Of a stretch of DNA of 64,000 nucleotides, positions 34,172 to 42,946 are shown one piece after another. The notes under the pieces were generated by a model. That model saw only the letters and a program-made list of their open reading frames with translations. It did no database searches and had not been told where the DNA came from. Numbering within the stretch: the stretch's first letter is position 1; the number at the start of each line of letters is the position of its first letter. The translations under genes and the position numbers were made by a program. The DNA comes from Pseudomonas anatoliensis (GTDB lineage: Bacteria > Pseudomonadota > Gammaproteobacteria > Pseudomonadales > Pseudomonadaceae): contig NZ_JACVHC010000001.1 of assembly GCF_017976235.1 (NCBI RefSeq), forward strand, positions 372,001-436,000. The letters run 5' to 3'.

Positions 34172-34987
34172 ATGGATCGCCTTTCCACGTTGCTCAGCCA
34201 TTTCGCTGTGCATGCCGGTACGTTTCACAGCGGCGACTTTTGCGGCGTCGGTGTTCATGAGGGTGAACCGAGTGGGTACGTGCATCTGTTGCAGGCGGGT
34301 GAGTTGCTGCTCAAGCCTGGCAATGAACGTGAGATCCGCCTCGATCAGCCGTCGCTGATTTTCTTTCCCGGCCCCTTTGCCCACCGCATGGTTGCGGACG
34401 CGTCCATGGAGACGAAACTGGTCTGCGCAACGCTGACGTTTGACGGCGGTTCGGGCAATGCATTGGCGGCGGCGCTGCCGGATTATCTGGTGCTCGCACT
34501 CACCGAGATTCCAGAATTGGCCAGCACCCTGGAATGGCTGTTCAAGGAAGCCTTCGAAGGCCATTGCGGACGTGTGGCGGTGATGGATCGGTTGTTCGAA
34601 TTGTTGGTGATTCTGCTGTTGCGCCACCTCATCAATAGTCGTGATCAAGCACCCGGGATGATGGCCGGGCTGGCCGATCCGCGCCTGTCACGCGCCTTGA
34701 ACCTGATGCATGAAAAGCCCGAAAAGCCATGGAGCGTGGCCGATCTGGCGGCGGCTGCCAACCTGTCTCGCGCAGGATTTGCCGAGCAGTTTCACCGCGT
34801 TGTCGGGCAGACACCGGGCGATTATCTGCTGAGCTGGCGGGTCAGTCTGGCGCAGAAACGTCTGCGCGAAGGCCGGCCGATTGCGTTGATCGCCGAAGAG
34901 GTCGGCTACGAAAGTCCTTCGGCGCTGGCCCGCGCGTTTCGCCGCAAAACCGGCCTCAGTCCTCGGGAGTGGAAGGCCGGGATCTGA
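34172..34987 (+). CDS. AraC-family transcriptional regulator with N-terminal cupin
   Basis: 271 residues from ATG 34172 (MDRLSTLLSHFAVHAGTFHS), with GGAG seven bases upstream; a longer in-frame start at 34103 lacks one. The N-terminal 170 residues form a cupin-like ligand-binding domain; the C-terminal double helix-turn-helix starts about residue 178 (WSVADLAAAANLSRAGFAEQ) and ends with the AraC signature VGYESPSALARAFRRKTGLS. Likely regulates the divergent ahpD-like gene. Confidence 0.9.
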   Translation: MDRLSTLLSHFAVHAGTFHSGDFCGVGVHEGEPSGYVHLLQAGELLLKPGNEREIRLDQPSLIFFPGPFAHRMVADASMETKLVCATLTFDGGSGNALAAALPDYLVLALTEIPELASTLEWLFKEAFEGHCGRVAVMDRLFELLVILLLRHLINSRDQAPGMMAGLADPRLSRALNLMHEKPEKPWSVADLAAAANLSRAGFAEQFHRVVGQTPGDYLLSWRVSLAQKRLREGRPIALIAEEVGYESPSALARAFRRKTGLSPREWKAGI

Positions 34988-34990
34988 GCG

Positions 34991-35884
34991 TTACCTGGCG
35001 AATTTCTTCGCCCCGGCGACACACAAAATCACCCCCAATGTCACCGCAAGCATGCCGATGCTGACCTGTTCATGCAGCAACGTCGCCGCCAGCGCCAGGC
35101 CGAAAAACGGTTGCAGCAACTGCAACTGCCCAACCGCCGCGATCCCGCCCTGCGCCAGTCCGCGATACCAGAACACGAATCCGATCAACATGCTGAACAG
35201 CGAGACATAGGCCAGGCACAGCCATGCCGACAGGCTGATGTTGCTGAACGAGGCGGGCGCCAGCCACAGACTCAGCACCGTCATCAGCGGCAATGACAAC
35301 ACCAGCGCCCAGCAGATCACCTGCCAGCCGCCAAGGGTGCGCGACAGCTTGGCGCCTTCAGCGTAACCGAGGCCGCAGGCCAGGATCGCCGCGAGCATCA
35401 GCAAATCACCGGTGGGCGAAGCGGTCAGCCCCTGGGATAACGCGAATCCAACCACCAGAGCGCTGCCCAGAATCGAGAAAAACCAGAACACCGAGCGCGG
35501 ACGCTCACCGCCGCGCAGCACGCCGAAAATCGCCGTGGCCAGAGGCAGCAATCCTACGAAAACAATCGAATGCGCTGACGTCACGTGCTGCAACGCCAAC
35601 GCGGTCAACAGCGGGAAACCCAACACCACGCCCATCGCGACAATGAACAGCGAGAGCCACTGACTGCGCGCCGGACGGCGCTCGCGAAAAAGCCACAGCA
35701 GACCCACCGCCAATACCCCGGCGATGGCCGCACGCACCACGGTAAGAAACACCGGGTCGAACTCCAGCACCGCCAGGCGCGTGGCTGGCAGCGAGCCGCT
35801 GAAGATCACCACGCCGATAAAACCGTTGATCCAGCCGCTGGTTTTTTCCATTGTCGGGTTAGCCAGGTTTGAAGTCCGTTCCAT
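34991..35884 (-). CDS. EamA-family (DMT) transporter
   Basis: 297 residues with ten predicted membrane segments arranged as two EamA repeats (first from GFIGVVIFSGSLPATRLAV, second from LLMLAAILACGLGYAEGAKL). Exporter of small metabolites; substrate unknown. ATG 35884 or ATG 35851 (MEKTSGW) are both possible starts. Divergent from a MocR-type regulator, a pairing often seen for amino-acid or vitamin-related exporters. Confidence 0.88.
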   Translation of the reverse strand: MERTSNLANPTMEKTSGWINGFIGVVIFSGSLPATRLAVLEFDPVFLTVVRAAIAGVLAVGLLWLFRERRPARSQWLSLFIVAMGVVLGFPLLTALALQHVTSAHSIVFVGLLPLATAIFGVLRGGERPRSVFWFFSILGSALVVGFALSQGLTASPTGDLLMLAAILACGLGYAEGAKLSRTLGGWQVICWALVLSLPLMTVLSLWLAPASFSNISLSAWLCLAYVSLFSMLIGFVFWYRGLAQGGIAAVGQLQLLQPFFGLALAATLLHEQVSIGMLAVTLGVILCVAGAKKFAR

Positions 35885-35939
35885 ACGAGGTCGCTCAGAA
35901 GTGGGGTTGCGTCAGGCGAATCCTAGGAGTGAGAATCAG

Positions 35940-35957
35940 GACAATCAAAAAATTGTC
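35940..35957. promoter_or_regulatory. Palindromic operator candidate between EamA and MocR genes
   Basis: GACAAT (35940-35945) and ATTGTC (35952-35957) form a perfect 6-6-6 inverted repeat around CAAAAA, 17 bp before the MocR start and 56 bp before the EamA start. A plausible MocR autoregulatory site. Confidence 0.5.
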
Positions 35958-35973
35958 ATGGATACATCCCGAC

Positions 35974-37305
35974 ATGCCACGTTCCCGCTACAAGAACCTT
36001 GTTGATACCTATGCGGCAGACATCCGCTCGGGACGTTTGGCGCCCGGCACACGACTGCCGACCCACCGGCAACTGGCCATGAGCGAAGGGCTGGCGCTGG
36101 TCACGGCCTCGCGGGTGTACGCCGAGCTGGAGGCGATGGGCCTGGTCAGTGGCGAAACCGGGCGCGGCACCTTTGTGCGGGAAACCTCGTTGTCGCCGGG
36201 GCAGGGCATCGATCAGAAGGATGTCGCGGTCGGCATGATCGACCTCAATTTCAACTACCCGTCATTGCCCGGTCAGGCTGAGCTGTTACGCACGGCGTTG
36301 CGCCAATTGGCGCTGTCCGGTGACCTCGAAGCGCTGTTGCGCTATCAACCACACGCCGGCCGCCAGCACGAGCGCGTTTCGGTTGCGCGGCATCTGCTGA
36401 GTCGCGGGGTGAGCGTTGAGGCCGGGCAAGTGCTGATCGTCAACGGCGCCCAGCAAGGGCTGGCGGTGACGCTGATGGCACTGCTCAAACCGGGCGATGT
36501 GATTGCGGCAGATGCGCTGACTTATTCCGGGTTCAAGGTGCTGGCCGAAGCGCTGCATCTGGAGGTGGTGGCGATTCCGATCGGTGACCACGGGCCGGAT
36601 CTGGCGGCGCTGGATAAACTCTGTCGCAGCCGCTCGGTGCGCGCGGTGTACAGCATGCCGACCCTGCACAATCCGCTGGGCTGGGTGTTGCCGACCGAGC
36701 AACGCGAGCAGTTGATATCGATTGCCCGTCAGCATGATCTGACGATCATTGAAGACGCGGCCTACGCCTTTCTGGTGGAAAACCCGCCGCCAGCGCTGGT
36801 CGACATGGCGCCGGAGCGCACGGTTTATGTGTCGGGACTTTCCAAGAATATCGCCACCGGTTTGCGCGTCGGCTTCATCGCTGCGCCGGAGGCCAAGGTG
36901 CCGGCGCTGGAGCGAATCATCCGCGCCACCACCTGGAACACTCCCGGCGTGATGACCGCCATTGCTTGCGCCTGGCTCGACGACGGCACCGTCACCTTGC
37001 TTGAAGAACAAAAGCGCAATGACGCCAAGGCTCGTCAGGCACTGGCCGCCGAGTTGCTCAACGGGTTGCCCTATTTCGCACATCCATCCTCGTATTTCTT
37101 GTGGTTGCCGCTGCCGGAAGATGTGCGCGCCGATCGGATTGTCATGGAGTTGATGCACGAACAGATTTCGGTCACCAGCGCCGAACCGTTTTCGGTGGCG
37201 ACGCATACACCGCATGCGATTCGGTTGGCATTGGGTTCGGTGGATATGAACGTGTTGCGCCAAGCGTTGATCACCGTCAGAAAAGTCGTCGGCGCTTACC
37301 TGTAG
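35974..37305 (+). CDS. MocR/PdxR-type GntR regulator with aminotransferase domain
   Basis: 443 residues: winged helix of the GntR type (about 1-70, with LAPGTRLPTHRQLAMSEGLA), then a fold-type I aminotransferase-like domain. The PLP Lys is in the YVSGLSKNIATGLRVGF segment, and the MPTLHNPLGWVLP segment is the family's NP motif. Start at 35974 (MPRSRYKNLVDTYAADIRSG) follows the palindrome. Likely activates or represses the divergent EamA exporter in response to PLP or an amino acid. Confidence 0.9.
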   Translation: MPRSRYKNLVDTYAADIRSGRLAPGTRLPTHRQLAMSEGLALVTASRVYAELEAMGLVSGETGRGTFVRETSLSPGQGIDQKDVAVGMIDLNFNYPSLPGQAELLRTALRQLALSGDLEALLRYQPHAGRQHERVSVARHLLSRGVSVEAGQVLIVNGAQQGLAVTLMALLKPGDVIAADALTYSGFKVLAEALHLEVVAIPIGDHGPDLAALDKLCRSRSVRAVYSMPTLHNPLGWVLPTEQREQLISIARQHDLTIIEDAAYAFLVENPPPALVDMAPERTVYVSGLSKNIATGLRVGFIAAPEAKVPALERIIRATTWNTPGVMTAIACAWLDDGTVTLLEEQKRNDAKARQALAAELLNGLPYFAHPSSYFLWLPLPEDVRADRIVMELMHEQISVTSAEPFSVATHTPHAIRLALGSVDMNVLRQALITVRKVVGAYL

Positions 37306-37386
37306 AACCTTTGGCGAGGGAGCAAAATCCCGAGCCACAAAATGTTAGCCTTGGCGCAATCGCATCAAATTGCTTTGGATCGTCCG

Positions 37387-37773
37387 ATGAAAAACCCCGC
37401 TTCACTGTCCCTCGCCTTGATCCTCACCGCTGGCCTGCTCAGCGCACCGGCCCACGCAGCAGGCGACCCCGAGGCCGGCGCAAAAATCTTCCCGCGCCTG
37501 TGCGGCGGCTGCCATCAAGTCGGCGAATCCGCCCGCCCGGGTTTCGGTCCGGAACTCAACGGCATCATCGGCCGCCCGGCCGGGACGTCGGCGAACTATG
37601 TGTATTCCGATGCGATGAAAAACTCAGGCGTGACCTGGGACCACGAAACGCTGAAGGCTTATCTGAAAGATCCGAAAGGCGTGGTGCCGGGTACACGGAT
37701 GATTTTCTGGGGGCTGAGTGATGAGGAGAAGCTTGAGAATTTGCTGGCGTACCTGCAGACCTTCCCCGAGTAA
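37387..37773 (+). CDS. Class I c-type cytochrome
   Basis: 128 residues with a Sec signal peptide (to SAPAHA, residue 24). Haem motif CGGCH at about residue 38-42; the distal Met is in KGVVPGTRMIFWG, typical of cytochrome c2/c-550-like electron carriers. The start at 37387 begins the signal peptide. Single gene, periplasmic; redox partners are not encoded nearby. Confidence 0.91.
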   Translation: MKNPASLSLALILTAGLLSAPAHAAGDPEAGAKIFPRLCGGCHQVGESARPGFGPELNGIIGRPAGTSANYVYSDAMKNSGVTWDHETLKAYLKDPKGVVPGTRMIFWGLSDEEKLENLLAYLQTFPE

Positions 37774-37798
37774 CAATCCAGCTGACCTCCACAATCCC

Positions 37799-37886
37799 CC
37801 TGTAGGAGCTGCCGAAGGCTGCGATCTTTTGGCTTTGTTTTTTACAATCAAGATCAAAAGATCGCAGCCTGCGGCAGCTCCTACAG
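37799..37886. repeat. REPIN, family 1
   Basis: TGTAGGAGCTGCCGAAGGCT at the left and the complementary CAGCCTGCGGCAGCTCCTAC at the right, with about 28 bp between cores. Confidence 0.92.
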
Positions 37887-38036
37887 TGGGATTTGGTTGA
37901 TGGCCTGTGTGGTCAACCCGCTCAGATCTTAGTGCTTGCACGTTGCGCAGTCGCCGGCTGTAGAGTCCATGGAGATTCAAGAATCGGATTGTTCGGGCGA
38001 TATGCTTGCCACCCAAGCCCTGATAAATGGAATGAC

Positions 38037-38732
38037 ATGAAGACTCTCGTCGGTATTGTTTGTGCACTGGCATTGCTCTCTGGCTGTGTGACCAAGGATC
38101 TGAGCAATGAAGACCGGCAACAGATCAAGACTCTGAAAGTGCTTCCGGTTTATGTTGCCGTCGATAACTTCAAGTACACCAGCATGACTCAGGCATGGGG
38201 AGCGGGGCTCGGTGCCGGGGTCGGGGCCGCGACCGGCATGGCGTCCGGTGCGTCGGCAGTGGGGACAACGGCCCTGACAGGCGTCGGCGCCGTCGCCGGG
38301 ACGCAAGTGGCTGATGTGGCGACCGGGGATATTTCTCGGGCCATCCTCAACAATATGAAAAACAACGATATCGACCTGAGCAAGTTGATCCGGCAAAGTT
38401 TTGCCAAGCGGATAGAACAGGAACGCCTGTTCACCCTGGTAGGTGAAGGCGAAGCAGCCGACGCCGAGATCGAAATTCTGGTGTCGCAATGGGGGCTGTG
38501 CCTGAAGAACTACAGCACCGTGCTGTATCCGGTTATCGGCGCCACGGCTTCAATCAAACGCAACGGCTCGGCGGTGTGGCGAAATTTCGAGACGGTTACT
38601 GTGTTCAATGACGCCAACACAATCGCCTATACGCCTGAGCAATACGCCACCGATCCCGAGACGTTGCGAAAGGCATTTACCCATGTGTCTGACTTGGTCA
38701 TGAACAAACTGGTCGATGATTTGAAACAGTAG
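38037..38732 (+). CDS. Hypothetical lipoprotein with glycine-zipper segment
   Basis: 231 residues. Signal MKTLVGIVCALALLSGCVTK with lipobox LSGC (Cys17), next residue Val, so outer-membrane sorting is likely. A Gly/Ala-rich stretch at about 58-100 (GAGLGAGVGAATGMASGASA) resembles a glycine zipper that could insert in or span membrane. The C-terminal half is soluble with two close Cys-free beta-rich blocks. Start at 38037 begins the signal. Function not recognised. Confidence 0.8.
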   Translation: MKTLVGIVCALALLSGCVTKDLSNEDRQQIKTLKVLPVYVAVDNFKYTSMTQAWGAGLGAGVGAATGMASGASAVGTTALTGVGAVAGTQVADVATGDISRAILNNMKNNDIDLSKLIRQSFAKRIEQERLFTLVGEGEAADAEIEILVSQWGLCLKNYSTVLYPVIGATASIKRNGSAVWRNFETVTVFNDANTIAYTPEQYATDPETLRKAFTHVSDLVMNKLVDDLKQ

Positions 38733-38826
38733 CCAGCGACGACTTTCAAGGGTTGCCTGGGTTGAAGGCTTGTCGCAATGTGCTTGTCACCTCGGCAATT
38801 GACGGACCCGCAACCTGCATCAACGC

Positions 38827-39687
38827 CTACCGGGGTTCAGTCGTCAGGTGTTGTGTCAGCAAGGGCAGCAATTGTTCGCAAGCCCCCTCAATCTTCAAAT
38901 CCAGCAAATCATCTGCCCGTGTCTTGCCCAGATTGATCGCAATCAACGGCTTGCCGCGATCGGCGATCACCCGGCACAGGCGAAACGCCGAATAGGCCAT
39001 CAACGAAGACCCCACCACCAGCATTCCCGCCGCCGTCTGCGCTGCATCCATGGCCCGAGCAGCGGTAGGTTGCGCGACGTTTTCGCCGAAAAACACCACG
39101 TCCGGTTTCATCCGCTCGCCCGCACAAAACGGGCAGTGCGGTACCTGAAAACGTGCTTCAAACGCCGGGTCGAGCAGGGTGTCGCCGTCTGGCGCCTGCA
39201 CTGCATCGACGCCGGCCAGATACGGATTCTGCTGTTCCATCAGTTGCTGAATCGAATCGCGCTCGCTGCGCTGACCGCAATCCAGACACAGCACGCGGTG
39301 CAAGCTGCCGTGCAGTTCGATCACATCATGACTGCCGGCCTGATCGTGCAAGGTGTCGACGTTCTGCGTGATCAGGCCGCTGATCCTGCCATGACGCTGC
39401 AAACTGGCCAGCGCCTCATGCGCTGCATTCGGTTGCGCTTGACGCACCCGAGGCCAGCCAAGCATCGCCCGTGCCCAGTAGCGGCGGCGTGATTCGGGGG
39501 CGCCGAGGAACTCCTGATACATCATCGGTTGCCGGCCACGTCGCACGCCGTCGCTGTCGCGGTAGTCGGGGATGCCCGAGGGGGTGCTGATGCCGGCTCC
39601 GGTGAGCACCAGAAAGTCGCCATCAATCATCGCCTGTTGCAGCGTGTCGAGGTATTCGCGGATCGGGCTGTCGAGCATGGCTGGCAT
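38827..39687 (-). CDS. Sir2-family NAD-dependent protein deacylase
   Basis: 286 residues. NAD-binding GAGIS (about 30-34) with TPSGIPDYRD, catalytic His in ELHGSLHRVLCLDC preceded by TQNVDTLHDQAG, and a structural Zn site from CLDC and CPFC. The ITQNVDTLHDQAG/GRQP pattern places it with SIRT4-like class II sirtuins rather than CobB. ATG 39687 or 39678 (MLDSPIREY) as start. Confidence 0.9.
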   Translation of the reverse strand: MPAMLDSPIREYLDTLQQAMIDGDFLVLTGAGISTPSGIPDYRDSDGVRRGRQPMMYQEFLGAPESRRRYWARAMLGWPRVRQAQPNAAHEALASLQRHGRISGLITQNVDTLHDQAGSHDVIELHGSLHRVLCLDCGQRSERDSIQQLMEQQNPYLAGVDAVQAPDGDTLLDPAFEARFQVPHCPFCAGERMKPDVVFFGENVAQPTAARAMDAAQTAAGMLVVGSSLMAYSAFRLCRVIADRGKPLIAINLGKTRADDLLDLKIEGACEQLLPLLTQHLTTEPR

Positions 39688-39765
39688 CCATTAGCGATGA
39701 GTGCCATGCAGGTTAGCACTGACATCCGTGGAGAGGGAGAGAGCTCCCTCGCCACAGAATCGCGG

Positions 39766-40815
39766 TTATTTGCGAGCCTCCAGAATCAGGTTGAACGGCG
39801 TCTGCGTCGCTCGCCGGAATTGCTTGAATCCGGCCTCGGTAAACACTTTGCGCAAGCGCATTTCACCGGCCTGCGCACCAAGGCCCAGGCCGACTTCCTG
39901 GGATAGCGAGTTGGGCGTGCAAATGAACGTCGATGCCGCGTAGAAAAGCCGCCCCACCGGGTTGATGTTGTCGTCCAGCGTATCGTTGGCGAACGGCTCG
40001 ACAAGCAACACCGTGCCGTCGTCTTTAAGCGAATCGTAGGCGTGGCGCGCCGCGCCGACCGGGTCGCCCATGTCGTGCAGGCAATCGAAATAGCAGATCA
40101 GGTCATAGTCATTGCCGGGGTAGTTTTTCGCAGAGCCCTGGAAGAAAGTCGCCCGACTGCTGACCCCACCTTCCTCGGCGCGCTGGGTAGCGACGGTGAT
40201 CGAGGGTGCGTGGAAGTCGTAGCCGACGAAACGCGAGTTGGGATACGCCTGGGCCATGATCACGGTCGAGGCGCCGTGGCCGCAGCCGATGTCGGCGACT
40301 TTCGCGCCGTTTTCGAGTTTGGCCACGACACCGTTCAATGCCGGCAGCCATTCGGCGATCAGGTGGCCTTTGTAGCCGGGGCGGAAAAACCGTTCGGTGC
40401 CGGTGAACATGCACGGATGGTGATCGCCCCAAGGCAGGGCGCCGTTGCCGCGCATGGCTTTGACCAGTTTGTCCTTGTCGTGGAAAAACGACGCCACCAC
40501 CCCCAGACCGCCGGCGACGTAAACCGGCGAGTCCTCGACGGCCAGCGCCATGGCCTGTTCTTCTGGCAGGCGAAACTGCCCGTCGTGGTGCTCCATGTAG
40601 CCGGAGGCGGCGTGAGCGCTGAGCCATTCGCGCACCAGGCGCGGGTTGCAGGTGGTTTTTGCCGCGAGGGCTTCGGGGCTGATCGGCTGACTGTCGGCCA
40701 TCGCCCGGTACAGCCCGAGTTCCTCGCCGACGATGACATTGGCCAGCATTGCCGCGCCGCCCATGTCGTTGACCAGTTTGCCCATGAATTCGTTGAGTCG
40801 GGCCTCGTCCATCAT
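39766..40815 (-). CDS. SAM-dependent methyltransferase with N-terminal winged helix
   Basis: 349 residues. The N-terminal 90 residues form a winged-helix dimerisation domain (LANVIVGEELGLYRAMADSQ); the C-terminal class I methyltransferase carries motif I VADIGCGHGAST (about 185-196) and the motif II/III region YDLICYFDCLHDMGDP. Similar to O-methyltransferase-like proteins of unknown substrate. MM at the start leaves 40815 or 40812; further upstream codons are not conserved. Confidence 0.86.
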   Translation of the reverse strand: MMDEARLNEFMGKLVNDMGGAAMLANVIVGEELGLYRAMADSQPISPEALAAKTTCNPRLVREWLSAHAASGYMEHHDGQFRLPEEQAMALAVEDSPVYVAGGLGVVASFFHDKDKLVKAMRGNGALPWGDHHPCMFTGTERFFRPGYKGHLIAEWLPALNGVVAKLENGAKVADIGCGHGASTVIMAQAYPNSRFVGYDFHAPSITVATQRAEEGGVSSRATFFQGSAKNYPGNDYDLICYFDCLHDMGDPVGAARHAYDSLKDDGTVLLVEPFANDTLDDNINPVGRLFYAASTFICTPNSLSQEVGLGLGAQAGEMRLRKVFTEAGFKQFRRATQTPFNLILEARK

Positions 40816-41235
40816 GTGTGCTCCTGAAACAGGATCACAGTCCGGCGGCGTTGAGCGTCGAGGCATGCGCCACCGGGCGGTGGTCATGGAAACAGGCAGG
40901 TCACGGCAAAAGTCCTGCGGCCCCCTCGACTGGGTCATGAATGAGTCTAGCCCTGGAATGGGACGCACGCCGTATTTGTAATCACTGAAATTCCTGTAGG
41001 AGCTGCGGCACGCTGCGATCTTTTGATGTTGTTTATAAGATCAGGATCAAAAGATCGCAGCCTCGTTCCACTCGACAGCTCCTACAGGGGATCTGTGTTG
41101 ATGCGAGAGGGTGGGTATTGCTTTGTATCTGAGGGGCTGGGGGATACAGGAGGCTGCAAATATCGGGAGGGTTGAACACAGTGCCGATACAGCCACCGGC
41201 TCAACTGAGTGGGTCAACCACCGAGGTCAGCCACC
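40816..41235. other. Intergenic between methyltransferase and DUF692 gene
   Basis: 420 bp containing a family 1 REPIN (40993-41088) and, at 41101-41175, a 24-codon frame (MREGGYCFVSEGLGDTGGCK...) with two Cys just before the DUF692 gene. No DUF2282-type precursor is present. Confidence 0.6.
40993..41088. repeat. REPIN, family 1, loop variants
   Basis: Left arm with CTGCGGCACGCTGCGATC and right arm with CGCAGCCTCGTTCCACTCGA: the two halves carry different palindromic loop inserts but the same GTAG heads. Confidence 0.9.
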
Positions 41236-42075
41236 ATGCAAACCCCTCATGTATCAAGGCAACCCAGCGTAGGGCTGGGTCTGCGCCGTGGTCTGTTGAA
41301 AGATCTGCAAGCAGCCCCCACCGGCGATTTCGACTTTCTGGAAGTCGCCCCGGAAAACTGGATCGGCGTCGGCGGCGCCCATGGCGCGGCGTTACGCGAA
41401 CTGGCCGAGCGTTATCCGTTGTCCTGTCACGGTTTGTCGTTGTCGCTCGGCGGCACGGCGCCACTCGACTGCGGTTTTCTACAGGAAGTGCGGGGTTTTC
41501 TTGATCATCACCGTGTTGAGCATTACAGCGAACACCTGAGTTATTGCAGCGACGACGGCCATCTCTATGATCTGTTGCCCTTGCCGTTCACCGAGGAAGC
41601 GGTGCACCACGTCGCCGCGCGTATCCGCCAGTCCCAGGACATTCTCGGTCGCCGCCTGGCCGTGGAAAACGTCTCCTACTATGCCGCTCCGCGTCAGGAC
41701 ATGGACGAAGTGACCTTCACCAACGCGGTGTTGCGCGAGGCTGATTGCGACCTGCTGCTGGATGTCAACAATGTCTACGTCAATGCCATCAACCACGGTT
41801 TTGATCCACAGGATTTTCTGGCGCGGATCGAGCCGGGCAGGGTGGTCGGGATGCACGTGGCCGGGCACTTCGATGAGTCCGACAGCCTCAAGATCGACAC
41901 CCATGGTGCCTCGGTGAAACCGCAGGTGTGGTCGTTGCTGGCCGAAGCCTACGCACGGTTCGGCGCGCAGCCGACACTGCTGGAGCGTGATTTCAATTTC
42001 CCGGCATTTGCCGAACTGGTCGCCGAGCTACAGACCATTCGCCGTCTGCAAGGCGAAGGAGCTCAGCGTGGATAG
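41236..42075 (+). CDS. DUF692 multinuclear non-haem iron oxidative (MNIO) enzyme, BufB-like
   Basis: 279 residues, TIM-barrel DUF692. Metal-site residues are recognisable: His65 ([10 protein letters not shown]), HYSEH at 96-100, Glu144 (VENVSYY), [13 protein letters not shown] 176-188, HVAGH 207-211 and DTHG 221-224. MNIO enzymes modify Cys or other residues of peptide substrates (methanobactin, bufferins) using two or three irons. It overlaps the DUF2063 gene by 8 bp, the standard partner. The usual precursor (DUF2282/BufA) and DoxX gene are missing. The start ATG 41236 is just downstream of GAGG. Confidence 0.9.
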   Translation: MQTPHVSRQPSVGLGLRRGLLKDLQAAPTGDFDFLEVAPENWIGVGGAHGAALRELAERYPLSCHGLSLSLGGTAPLDCGFLQEVRGFLDHHRVEHYSEHLSYCSDDGHLYDLLPLPFTEEAVHHVAARIRQSQDILGRRLAVENVSYYAAPRQDMDEVTFTNAVLREADCDLLLDVNNVYVNAINHGFDPQDFLARIEPGRVVGMHVAGHFDESDSLKIDTHGASVKPQVWSLLAEAYARFGAQPTLLERDFNFPAFAELVAELQTIRRLQGEGAQRG

Positions 42076-42817
42076 CCTTGAACGGCAACAACGGGCGCTG
42101 ACGGGTTATCTGCGTGATCCCGACCACCACGTGCCTCCTGCTGAAATGAATACCGCGCGGGTCAATGTGTACCGCGACTTGGTGTTCAACAATCTCTCGC
42201 AATTATTGAGTGGCACCTTTCCAGTATTGATCCGGATCATCGGCGATCGACGCTGGCAAACATTGATTCGTGGATTTTTGCGCGATTACCGCGCGCAAAC
42301 GCCGAAGTTTGCTGAGATCGCCGAGGCGTTCCTCGACTATCTCGCCTCGCAGCTTGCGGTGTTGAGCGAGGGGCCGTGGCCCGCGTTTTTGCTGGAGCTG
42401 GCGCATTACGAATGGGTGGAGATGGTCTTGCAGCAATCCGACGCCGATCCCTTGCCTGCGACGGATAAAGGCTTGTTGCTGGAACGGCCATTGCGGGTCT
42501 CGGCGCTCGCCTGGCCTTTGGCTTACACGTGGCCGGTGCAGCGGCTTGGCCCGGATTATCAGCCCTCAACCGCCCCGGCGCATCCGACGCTGTTACTGGT
42601 ACGGCGGGAGGCGGATTTCAGCGTGAAGTTTTCACAGTTGAGCTCGTTGGCGTGGCGGTTGCTGCAGCGCATCGGCGAGTTGCCGTCATTGACCGGGCGT
42701 GAGCAGTTGCAGGGTCTGGCGCAAGAGGCCAGGCATTTCGCAGACGAGTCGTTCATGGCCAGTGGATTGGCGTTGTTGCAGCAAATGCATGAAGACGGCG
42801 TAATCGGTATTACTTGA
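42068..42817 (+). CDS. DUF2063 family partner protein (HvfC/BufC-like)
   Basis: 249 residues from a GTG start at 42068 that overlaps the end of the DUF692 gene by 8 bp. The DUF2063 domain occupies the N-terminal part ([20 protein letters not shown], typical VYR.....L...L...FP). In bufferin and methanobactin-type systems such proteins bring the precursor peptide to the MNIO enzyme. Strict coupling to the DUF692 gene supports a complex. Confidence 0.88.
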   Translation: MDSLERQQRALTGYLRDPDHHVPPAEMNTARVNVYRDLVFNNLSQLLSGTFPVLIRIIGDRRWQTLIRGFLRDYRAQTPKFAEIAEAFLDYLASQLAVLSEGPWPAFLLELAHYEWVEMVLQQSDADPLPATDKGLLLERPLRVSALAWPLAYTWPVQRLGPDYQPSTAPAHPTLLLVRREADFSVKFSQLSSLAWRLLQRIGELPSLTGREQLQGLAQEARHFADESFMASGLALLQQMHEDGVIGIT

Positions 42818-42829
42818 ACACATCAAACC

Positions 42830-42928
42830 CCCTGTAGGAGCTGTCGAGTGAAACGAGGCTGCGATCTTTTGGTTTTGAACTTTAAAAGCAACATCAAAAG
42901 ATCGCAGCGTGCCGCAGCTCCTACAGGG
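42830..42928. repeat. REPIN, family 1, expanded-loop variant
   Basis: Almost the same variant as at 23153: GCTGTCGAGTGAAACGAGGC on the left and GCGTGCCGCAGC on the right. Confidence 0.92.
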
Positions 42929-42946
42929 GATTTGTGGTGGGCGGGT

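Noticed and set aside
39730..39750. GAGGGAG-CTCCCTC hairpin between the methyltransferase and sirtuin genes
   Set aside because: No T run on either strand; it looks like a fragment of a family D type repeat rather than a terminator.
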